Part shown: positions 5,611-10,817 of the stretch, one piece after another | How positions within the stretch are numbered: the first letter of the stretch is position 1 | How the letters are laid out: the number at the start of each line of letters is the position of its first letter | Source of the DNA: Thermoleophilia bacterium | GTDB lineage: Bacteria > Actinomycetota > Thermoleophilia > Gaiellales > SKUG01 | Direction of reading: 5' to 3' | NCBI GenBank assembly: GCA_025964455.1 | Contig: JAOPYU010000332.1 | Span: forward strand, 1 to 10,817 | DNA: 10,817 nucleotides | Notes under the pieces: generated by a model | Told to the model about the DNA's origin: nothing | Database searches by the model: none | The model's input: the letters and a program-made list of their open reading frames with translations, nothing else | Made by a program: the position numbers and the translations under genes

Positions 5611-7271
5611 TCGCCGGCGTCCTCGCGCTGCTCCATCTGCTCGGGGGCGTGGACCCCCACGAGGTCGAGCGCCAGCGCGAGCACGCTGCGCGCTGCGTCG
5701 ACCGTGACCAGCCGCCGGCGCGTGGTCGCGGCGTCGATGCCGTCACCCATGACCCGACAGTCGTGGTAGAACTTGGAGACGTCGGTCGCCAGCCCGTATG
5801 CGTAGTGGTGCAGGCGATGGGGCGCGCGCCGCTCGGCCGCCGCGGCGACCACCATCGGCAGCTCACCGATGCGCTTGATGAGGCGCTTCTCGCTCGGCTG
5901 CAGCGGCTCGGCCGACAGATCCCCATCGAGCTCCACGCCGGCCTCGACGACCTTGCGCCGGATCGAGCACATGCGCGCATGGGCCATCTGTACATAGAAC
6001 ACGGGGTTGGAGTCGTTGTGCGCCTCGGCCCGCTCGAGGTCGATCTCGAGCTGCTGGTCATGGGAGCGTTCGAGCATCCAGAACCGTGTCGCATCCGGAC
6101 CGATCCGCTCCACCACTTCCGATGCGGTCACGAAATCGCCGCGGCGCTTGCTCATCTTCCGGGTCTCGCCGCCCTCGGAGAGCGTGACCATCTGGAGGAT
6201 CACGACCTCGGTCGTCTCCGCGTCGTGGCCGAGCGCCTCCGACGCCGCCTTGAGCCGTGCGATGTAGCCGTGGTGATCCGCGCCCAGCACGTAGATCAGG
6301 TGCCCACCGCCGCCGATGCGCTCGTACTTGTCCTGCAGGTAGGCGATGTCAGCCGCGAAGTAGGTCGGGACCCCGTTGGCGCGGCGCACGGCTCGGTCGC
6401 GATCATCTCCGTACGTGGTCGTGCGCAGGATCGTGGCGCCCTCCTCGTCGAAGGTCTGACCGGCAGCCGCGAGTCGCTCGATGCCGGCGATGACGGCGCC
6501 GGAGTCGTGCAGCGCCTTCTCCGACTGGAAGCGATCGAACGTGATGCCGAGCTGCGCGAGCGACTCGCGCATGCCGTCGATCATCGCGGCGACACCGCGC
6601 TGGCCGAGCTCCACGGGGTCGTCGCCCTCGGCCACGCCGAGCTCCGCGGCGAGCCCCGCGACGTAGTCGCCTTCGTAGCCCCCTTCGGGGATGTCACCGC
6701 CGGTCGCGCGCGCGAGCAGGGACGCGCCGAACAGGTCGACCTGGCGTCCCGCATCGTTCACGTAGAACTCGGTGCGGACCTCGTGCCCGGCGTGGCGCAG
6801 CACGCGCGCGAGCGCATCGCCGTACGCCGCGTGGCGCGCACTCGCGGCGACGAGCGGGCCCGTGGGGTTGGCGCTCACGAACTCGAGCAGGATCGGCAGC
6901 TTGGTGACCGCGACGTCGCGACCGAAGTCGGGGCCGGCCTCGAGCGCGGCGTGCATGCCGTCCAGGAACCACTGGTCGGTCATCGACAGGTTGATGAAAC
7001 CGGGGCCGGCGACGTCGACGCTCGCCACGCCGGGGAGCTGCCCCGCGGCGCCGGCGATCTCCGCCGCGACCTCGCGGGGATTGCGGCGCAGCACGGGCGC
7101 GAGCATGAGCGCGGCGTTGGTCGCGAAGTCGCCGTGCGACTCCTCACGCGGGCGCTCCAGCTCGACGCGGGGCGTGCCCGCTGCGTCGCCCTCGCGAGCG
7201 AGCCCGTCGACGATTGCCTGCAGTCCCTCGTGCAGGCCTCGGAGCGTGGTGTGCTGGGTGCTGGAAGCCAT
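5607..7271 (-). CDS. argS: Arginyl-tRNA synthetase with an atypical HIGH region
   Basis: A 554-residue class I synthetase that charges tRNA-Arg with arginine using ATP. The N-terminal Add-1 domain (about 1-115, with HGDFATNAAL and GPGFINL) is followed by the Rossmann core: EFVSANPTGP (130-139), FYVNDAGRQ, NGVPTYFAADIAY (299-311), GADHHGYIARLKA (330-342) and KMSKRRGDF (372-380). The C-terminal helical anticodon-binding domain ends with HHYAYGLATDVSKFYHDC. Right after PTGPL the HIGH signature (usually HVGH) is replaced by VAAS (141-144). Length and all other motifs are normal. TAGGCT plus 6 nt precedes the ATG, suggesting its own leaderless transcript besides read-through from the S66 peptidase gene, 36 nt upstream. 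Confidence 0.95.
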   Translation of the reverse strand: MASSTQHTTLRGLHEGLQAIVDGLAREGDAAGTPRVELERPREESHGDFATNAALMLAPVLRRNPREVAAEIAGAAGQLPGVASVDVAGPGFINLSMTDQWFLDGMHAALEAGPDFGRDVAVTKLPILLEFVSANPTGPLVAASARHAAYGDALARVLRHAGHEVRTEFYVNDAGRQVDLFGASLLARATGGDIPEGGYEGDYVAGLAAELGVAEGDDPVELGQRGVAAMIDGMRESLAQLGITFDRFQSEKALHDSGAVIAGIERLAAAGQTFDEEGATILRTTTYGDDRDRAVRRANGVPTYFAADIAYLQDKYERIGGGGHLIYVLGADHHGYIARLKAASEALGHDAETTEVVILQMVTLSEGGETRKMSKRRGDFVTASEVVERIGPDATRFWMLERSHDQQLEIDLERAEAHNDSNPVFYVQMAHARMCSIRRKVVEAGVELDGDLSAEPLQPSEKRLIKRIGELPMVVAAAAERRAPHRLHHYAYGLATDVSKFYHDCRVMGDGIDAATTRRRLVTVDAARSVLALALDLVGVHAPEQMEQREDAGE

Positions 7272-7277
7272 GCACCC

Positions 7278-7283
7278 AGCCTA
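7278..7283 (-). promoter_or_regulatory. -10 box for a leaderless argS mRNA
   Basis: On the minus strand TAGGCT lies exactly 6 nt before the argS ATG at 7271, in the 36-bp gap after the upstream gene. No Shine-Dalgarno is seen there. Confidence 0.55.
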
Positions 7284-7307
7284 CCGGCTCGGGCGCGCCC
7301 TGCAGGA

Positions 7308-8345
7308 TCAGGCTCCGATGTGGATTCGACGGGCGTCGCAGTCGACGGTGCAGGGGACGCCCACGGGCAGGGTCCAGCTGGGATCGGTGTGGCCGAAGTC
7401 GAGGTTGGCGACCAGCGGCACATCGGCGCGGCCGAGCTCGTCGCGCACCACCTGCACCAGGGCACCGTCGTAGGCGAGGCGCTCGTCGACGGTCAGCTGG
7501 TCGCCGCCCGGGCGCCCGAGCAGGACTGCCGCGACCTGGCCGAGTGCCCCCGTGGCGCCGAGCGCACGCAACATCCGCACGACGGCTTCGGGCGTGGGCG
7601 CTTCCTCGCTCGTCTCGAGGGCGAGCACCGCACCTTCGAGGTCCGGCATCCAGGGTGAGCCACGGAGCCAGTCGAGCACCTCCAGGCACGCGGGCACGAG
7701 CATGCCGCGCACGACGCCCGCACCCTGGAGCCAGCGGCGACCCGTGCTCGGCTGCAGCGTCCGCGCGATCGACTGGTTGGCGGGATCGCTCCATTCGAGG
7801 CGCTCGACCGTCCACCCGGAGCGCAGCTCGGGCCACTCGTGCTCACGCGCTTCACCGAACAGGGCAGCGTCGATCCCGTCCACGAAGTACTCGAGCATCC
7901 CGGCGTTCTCCGCGAATCCGCACATGGTCGCCCCGCCATAGCAGGACACCACTCCGGCGCCGTGCCACGCCATATGGATGCACGTGGTGTCCGAAAAGCC
8001 GAGCAGCGTCTTGGGGCGTGCCCTGATCAGCTCCAGGTCGAGGTGCGGGAGCACGCGGATGGAATCGTCGCCGCCGATGCTCGTGAAGATCGCGGCGACG
8101 GCGTCATCGCGCAGCGCGGCGTGCAGGTCGTCGGCACGTGCGGCAGGGTTGGCGGCGATCCAGGCCGGGTCGGCCCGAGCGTGCTCGAGCTCGACGACCT
8201 CGAGCCCCCAGTGCTCGCGCAGCTGCCTGAGGCCGGCGTCGTGCCGCTCTGGCAGCGCGCCCGGCCCGCCCCAGGATGGCGATGCGATCGCGATGGTGTC
8301 GCCACGTCGCAGGCGCGGTGGTCGAATGAGTGCTCGTTCGTGCAC
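7308..8345 (-). CDS. S66-family serine peptidase (LD-carboxypeptidase / MccF-like)
   Basis: A 345-residue cytoplasmic serine carboxypeptidase. It opens with the family's RGDTIAIASPS (residues 14-24). The catalytic triad is visible: Ser118 in GFSDTT, Glu244 in LALETSEE and His319 in GHTDPSW. LdcA members cut the L,D-bond of murein tetrapeptides during peptidoglycan recycling. MccF members cleave the amide of microcin C-like peptidyl-nucleotides and aminoacyl-sulfamoyl adenosines, giving immunity. Length, triad numbering and the long middle insertion (about 140-215) look closer to MccF, by inspection only. The GTG start is preceded by AGGAGG with a 9-nt spacer, lying just past the rlmH stop 14 nt upstream, so it is co-transcribed with rlmH. 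argS follows directly. Confidence 0.88.
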   Translation of the reverse strand: MHERALIRPPRLRRGDTIAIASPSWGGPGALPERHDAGLRQLREHWGLEVVELEHARADPAWIAANPAARADDLHAALRDDAVAAIFTSIGGDDSIRVLPHLDLELIRARPKTLLGFSDTTCIHMAWHGAGVVSCYGGATMCGFAENAGMLEYFVDGIDAALFGEAREHEWPELRSGWTVERLEWSDPANQSIARTLQPSTGRRWLQGAGVVRGMLVPACLEVLDWLRGSPWMPDLEGAVLALETSEEAPTPEAVVRMLRALGATGALGQVAAVLLGRPGGDQLTVDERLAYDGALVQVVRDELGRADVPLVANLDFGHTDPSWTLPVGVPCTVDCDARRIHIGA

Positions 8346-8359
8346 GACGGGTCTCCTCC

Positions 8360-8845
8360 TCAGAAGTGGTACGGCTCGGCGCGGGCGATCCGGAAGCTGC
8401 GATAGAGCTGTTCAGTCGCGATGACGCGCGCCAGCTGGTGCGGCAGCGTGATCCGGCCGAACGAGACGGAGCCGCCGGTGGCTCGCGCCAGCACGTCGGG
8501 GGCGATGCCCATCGTGCCGCCCAGGAGCAGAACGAGGTGTCGCGCGGCGAGCCAGTGCTCGGCCAGCTCCTCGGTCGTCGGCGTCTTCCCACGCGAGTCG
8601 AGCGCGACGATCGTCGTTGGCTCCCCGACCTGCGCCTCGACCTTGTCGAGCACCGCACCCATGCGCTCCCCCTCCGCGCGCAGCACGACCGCCTCGCCGC
8701 GCTGCGTGGGTTCGGCCTTGACCTCGTGCACGTGGAGCTTCACGTAGCGCGTGAGCCGTCGCTCGTAGTCGCTCGCGAGGCGGGCGGCGTCGGCGCTGAG
8801 CGATCCGACCACCACGAGGTCGGCACGGACGAGATGGACTTCCAC
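8360..8845 (-). CDS. rlmH: 23S rRNA (pseudouridine-1915-N3)-methyltransferase RlmH
   Basis: A 161-residue SPOUT (knotted) methyltransferase that methylates pseudouridine 1915 in helix 69 of 23S rRNA on the assembled 70S ribosome, using S-adenosylmethionine. Family markers in order are IVALDSRGK (79-87), the SAM-binding LLLGGTMG (106-113), and the C-terminal signature FGRITLPHQLARVIATEQLYRSFRI (129-153) ending in PYHF. The final residue is Phe where many members have Lys or Arg after YH. Length is normal. The GTG start lies 6 nt after TAGGCT, so the mRNA may be leaderless. The VOC-protein gene ends 9 nt upstream, and the S66 peptidase gene follows after 14 nt. Confidence 0.93.
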   Translation of the reverse strand: MEVHLVRADLVVVGSLSADAARLASDYERRLTRYVKLHVHEVKAEPTQRGEAVVLRAEGERMGAVLDKVEAQVGEPTTIVALDSRGKTPTTEELAEHWLAARHLVLLLGGTMGIAPDVLARATGGSVSFGRITLPHQLARVIATEQLYRSFRIARAEPYHF

Positions 8846-8851
8846 CCGCGC

Positions 8852-8857
8852 AGCCTA
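8852..8857 (-). promoter_or_regulatory. -10 box for a leaderless rlmH mRNA, overlapping the upstream stop
   Basis: On the minus strand TAGGCT is followed by 6 nt and the GTG at 8845. The first three bases of the box are also the TAG stop codon of the preceding VOC-family gene. Confidence 0.5.
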
Positions 8858-9262
8858 CGTCGCCGGGCGATGCCAGACCGCTTCGACGTTGTTGCCATCG
8901 AGGTCCAGCACGAAGCCACCGTAGTAGCCGTCCGAGTACTGGTCGCGCACGCCGGGCGCGCCGATGTCGCTCGCGCCGTTCGCGATCGCCGCTGCGTGGA
9001 AGGCGTCGACCTCGTCGCGCGAGCGTGCGGCGAACGCGATGTGCGCTCCCGTCGTGACGCGGTCGCGGCCGGGGTCGTCGATCGGCTCGTGGATCGCGAA
9101 GTCGTCGCGCTCGTCGCGCCCGAATCCGTAGCCGCGCCCGTCGGTCTCCTCCACCTCGAGGATGACGAAACCGAGCGGCGCGAGCGCTGCCTCGTAGAGG
9201 CGACGGCTGGCCTCGAGGTCGCTCACCCGGATGCTCACGTGGTCGATCACGACGGTGCCCAT
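8855..9262 (-). CDS. VOC-superfamily (glyoxalase/dioxygenase-like) protein
   Basis: A 135-residue protein with the paired beta-alpha-beta-beta-beta modules of the vicinal-oxygen-chelate fold. IDHVSIRVSDLEASRRLYEAAL opens module one (residues 6-27). GAHIAFAARSRDEVDAFHAAAIANGA (72-97) opens module two, which ends in GGFVLDLDGNNVEAVWH. Probable metal ligands are His8, His74 and Glu127. The family includes glyoxalases, fosfomycin-resistance enzymes and extradiol dioxygenases; this short form is usually annotated only as VOC family. The start at 9262 fits the fold and has GGGAAAG 8 nt upstream; longer in-frame extensions run into the DUF3467 promoter region. It is the first gene of the minus-strand series and divergent from the DUF3467 gene. 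Confidence 0.85.
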   Translation of the reverse strand: MGTVVIDHVSIRVSDLEASRRLYEAALAPLGFVILEVEETDGRGYGFGRDERDDFAIHEPIDDPGRDRVTTGAHIAFAARSRDEVDAFHAAAIANGASDIGAPGVRDQYSDGYYGGFVLDLDGNNVEAVWHRPAT

Positions 9263-9330
9263 GCCGACGGCTTTCCCGCTCGGCGCGCTGCTACTCCGCC
9301 CGATCCATGTGCAGGACCTCGCTCGACGGG

Positions 9331-9336
9331 TAGGCT
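9331..9336 (+). promoter_or_regulatory. -10 box for a leaderless DUF3467 mRNA
   Basis: TAGGCT followed by 7 nt and the ATG at 9344, in the 81-bp divergent region with the VOC gene. No Shine-Dalgarno or clear -35 is visible. Confidence 0.5.
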
Positions 9337-9343
9337 CGCCGGC

Positions 9344-9637
9344 ATGGAAGACACCCCCAAAGAGCGCCACCTGAACATCCACACCTCGCCGGAGATCATG
9401 GCGGGCCACTACGCGAACTTCGCGAACGTCAGTCACTCCGACTACGAGTTCACGATCACGTTCGCGCGCGTGGACCACGAGATCGAGGCCGACGAGGTCC
9501 CCGGCGTCGTGGTGAGCCGCGTGAACATGAGCCCCCGCTTCGTGCGCGAGCTCATCGACGCACTCGAGGACAACTGGTCCAAGTGGGTGACCCGAGAGGG
9601 GATCAAGAACCTCCCGGAGACCCCCGAGCAGACCTGA
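9344..9637 (+). CDS. DUF3467-family protein
   Basis: A 97-residue protein matching the DUF3467 pattern: GHYANFANVSHSDYEFTITF at about residues 21-40, then VVVSRVNMSPRFVRELIDALEDNW at 55-78. It is a compact cytoplasmic alpha/beta domain. No biochemical function is established for the family, to my knowledge. The N-terminus is short and charged, and there is no signal or membrane segment. The phosphoesterase gene starts 20 nt after its stop, so the two are probably co-transcribed. Confidence 0.85.
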   Translation: MEDTPKERHLNIHTSPEIMAGHYANFANVSHSDYEFTITFARVDHEIEADEVPGVVVSRVNMSPRFVRELIDALEDNWSKWVTREGIKNLPETPEQT

Positions 9638-9657
9638 CCGGTACGGCGGACGCTCGC

Positions 9658-10407
9658 ATGATCGCGCTCATCAGCGACGTGCACGGCAACCTCACGGCCC
9701 TCGAGGCCGTGCTGGCCGACCTCGACGCGCTCGCGCCCGGAGCCCGCATCTGGTGCCTCGGCGACACCGTCGGCTACGGGTCGCACCCGGCGGAGTGCCT
9801 CGACCTCGTCCGCGCTCGATGTGAGGTGGTGCTCGCCGGCAACCACGACCTCGCAGTCGCGGGAGACCCACGCTCGGCGCCGAGCGTCGAACCCGGTTTG
9901 TGGGCCGGCGGCCCTGGCGCGGGCATCGAACACGCCCTGCGCACGCTCGGGCCTGAGCGCATCGCTTACCTGCGGACGCTGCAGCCCAGCCGCGTGCTCG
10001 ACAACGTGGAGCTGCACCACGGCTCGGATCGCGATCCCGTCTGGGAGTACGTGCGCAGCGTCGAATCGGCGACCGCGCACCTGCTCGAGCAGCGACGCGA
10101 ACTCGGTGCCGTCGGCCACACCCACATGCCGCTGCTGTGGGAGCTCCCCGACGGCGCGACGGAAGCGACCGGCGGCCTCATGCCGAGCGGATCGGCGTTC
10201 GTCCTGCATCGCGGAACCCGGCGGGTGTTCAACCCGGGGTCGGTCGGCCAGCCGCGCGATCGCGACCCGCGCGCGGGATGGGCGACGCTCGAGCGAGGCA
10301 CGCTCACCTTCCGTCGGACCGAGTACGACGTCGCGGCGGCCCAGGCACGGATCCTCGAGTGCGGCCTGCCGCAGGAGACCGCCGACCGCCTCGCGCTCGG
10401 CTGGTAG
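9658..10407 (+). CDS. Calcineurin-like metallophosphoesterase (YfcE/MJ0936-type)
   Basis: A 249-residue phosphodiesterase or phosphatase with a two-metal active site. The motifs occur in the expected order: SDVHGN (6-11; Asp7, His9), GDTVGYG (35-41; Asp36), GNHD (61-64), the LHHGSDRDPVWEY histidine at 121 and GHTHMP (153-158). NPGSVGQPRD (192-201) closes the core. GDxVGYG followed by a proline and cysteine is typical of the Metallophos_2 subgroup, whose members include 2',3'-cyclic and other phosphodiesterases. The natural substrate is unknown. The start at 9658 begins MIALISDVHGN, as is normal for the family; an in-frame ATG further upstream lies inside the DUF3467 gene. The ribosome site is weak (GGCGGA). 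Confidence 0.92.
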   Translation: MIALISDVHGNLTALEAVLADLDALAPGARIWCLGDTVGYGSHPAECLDLVRARCEVVLAGNHDLAVAGDPRSAPSVEPGLWAGGPGAGIEHALRTLGPERIAYLRTLQPSRVLDNVELHHGSDRDPVWEYVRSVESATAHLLEQRRELGAVGHTHMPLLWELPDGATEATGGLMPSGSAFVLHRGTRRVFNPGSVGQPRDRDPRAGWATLERGTLTFRRTEYDVAAAQARILECGLPQETADRLALGW

Positions 10408-10422
10408 CCCCGCCCTGGATCT

Positions 10423-10459
10423 GGTGACGTTAACCGCGCCTGAGCCGGTCAACGTCACC
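10423..10459. terminator. Strong hairpin after the phosphoesterase gene
   Basis: Two 14-nt arms, GGTGACGTTAACCG (10423-10436) and CGGTCAACGTCACC (10446-10459), match at 13 of 14 positions around a 9-nt loop, 15 nt after the stop. The hairpin could end transcription but is followed by AAAATG rather than a T-run. It may instead belong to a REP-like unit with the word at 10468-10480. Confidence 0.55.
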
Positions 10460-10467
10460 AAAATGTG

Positions 10468-10480
10468 GGTGTCAGGTGCC
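10468..10480. repeat. REP-like word GGTGTCAGGTGCC
   Basis: It differs by two bases from the palindromic word GGTGTCAGGCACC, which from memory recurs in intergenic DNA of many bacteria, sometimes near REP-associated transposases. It sits 8 bp after the hairpin. It may be a decayed copy or chance; there is no second copy in the window. Confidence 0.3.
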
Positions 10481-10513
10481 ACGAGCGCGCCGCGCGCATG
10501 CGATCATCCGTGC

Positions 10514-10771
10514 ATGAGCACTCCGCCCTCGCAGACGCCGACGCCGCCCAGCCACGACGACCTCATGGCGATGCACGAGGCACCTGACCTCTCGAAGTCG
10601 GAGCGGAGCGAGCTGCAGAAGGCGGCGCGCTTCCAGCGACGCGTCGAGCTGTGGGAGGCGCGACGCGCCACGCCACACCCGCCGAAGCTGCACCGGGCGA
10701 TCATCACGCTCGGGATGATGGCTGCGTGCCTTGGCCTGCTCTGGCTGCTGCTCGGTACCCCCGGCGCCTGA
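10514..10771 (+). CDS. Small C-tail-anchored membrane protein, unknown function
   Basis: An 85-residue protein. The N-terminal half is hydrophilic and Pro/Ser/Thr-rich (1-20), then a charged, helix-forming segment (25-55, SKSERSELQKAARFQRRVEL). One hydrophobic stretch follows (61-82, RAIITLGMMAACLGLLWLLL) and the chain ends GTPGA. The shape is that of a single-pass protein with a cytoplasmic N-terminus. No family is recognised. The reading frame shows typical codon use; the ATG at 10514 lacks an obvious ribosome site and has only a poor -10-like TGCGAT (10499-10504) before it. It stands 106 bp after the phosphoesterase gene, beyond the hairpin, so it is probably a separate unit. Confidence 0.7.
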   Translation: MSTPPSQTPTPPSHDDLMAMHEAPDLSKSERSELQKAARFQRRVELWEARRATPHPPKLHRAIITLGMMAACLGLLWLLLGTPGA

Positions 10772-10780
10772 GCCGCCGCG

Positions 10781-10817
10781 CTAGCGCTCGAGCAGGCTCG
10801 TGCCTGACATCACGATC
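10781..10817 (-). CDS. C-terminal end of a gene entering from the right edge
   Basis: The last 11 codons, reading IVMSGTSLLER and then TAG (10781-10783), of a possible minus-strand gene whose body is outside the window. It would converge on the small membrane-protein gene with a 9-bp gap, a spacing seen elsewhere here. Too short to identify. Confidence 0.35.
   Translation of the reverse strand, partial: IVMSGTSLLER

Noticed and set aside
5112..7658. 848-codon open frame on the plus strand opposite argS
   Set aside because: The minus strand here encodes an unmistakable ArgRS and the S66 peptidase. Long opposite-strand frames are expected in high-GC coding DNA, and the translation is Arg/His/Asp-rich with no recognisable domain.
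8330..9637. 435-codon plus-strand frame ending in the DUF3467 protein
   Set aside because: Only the last 97 codons (from 9344) match a family. The rest is antisense to rlmH and the VOC gene.
9442..10482. 346-codon minus-strand frame opposite the phosphoesterase
   Set aside because: All phosphoesterase motifs are on the plus strand. The frame also runs through the intergenic hairpin.

Overview
The window is high-GC chromosomal DNA, about 70% GC by eye. It probably comes from an actinobacterium. Three signs point that way: strong third-position GC in every gene, several GTG starts, and repeated TAnnnT -10 boxes six or seven bases before start codons, the layout of actinobacterial leaderless mRNAs. 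The arginyl-tRNA synthetase has an unusual active-site loop that, from memory only, recalls deep-branching Actinobacteria such as Thermoleophilia/Solirubrobacterales. That placement is an inference. The window holds 13 complete protein genes, one orphan small gene and two edge-truncated genes. I see no tRNA, rRNA, CRISPR array or transposase gene.

Left part (1-2053): msrA runs off the left edge on the minus strand, with a dyad and a GC-rich hairpin upstream. A 152-aa hypothetical gene (minus) and a LysR-type regulator (plus) diverge from a comparatively AT-rich 169-bp region carrying two clean inverted repeats. This is the usual arrangement of a LysR regulator and its target.

Middle (2105-4260): a small double zinc-ribbon protein converges on a YchJ-family SEC-C protein. 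Next come an orphan type IV prepilin-like protein and a short proline-rich gene with its own sigma70-type promoter and a 33-nt hairpin after it. A 51-bp near-perfect inverted repeat of unknown nature follows.

Right part (4261-9262): a hotdog thioesterase (plus) meets, tail to tail, a five-gene minus-strand series. In order of transcription it is VOC-family protein, rlmH, S66 carboxypeptidase (LdcA/MccF-like), argS and a nucleotidyltransferase-domain protein. Gaps are short, and argS and the nucleotidyltransferase gene overlap by 4 nt. The ArgRS lacks a recognisable HIGH signature (VAAS in its place) but keeps KMSKR. A MccF-like peptidase immediately upstream makes this cluster the most intriguing part of the window, although a clade-specific housekeeping ArgRS is the sober explanation.

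Right end (9344-10817): a DUF3467 protein and a calcineurin-like phosphoesterase form a probable operon. A hairpin with an adjacent REP-like word follows, then a small C-tail-anchored membrane protein and the last codons of a convergent gene.
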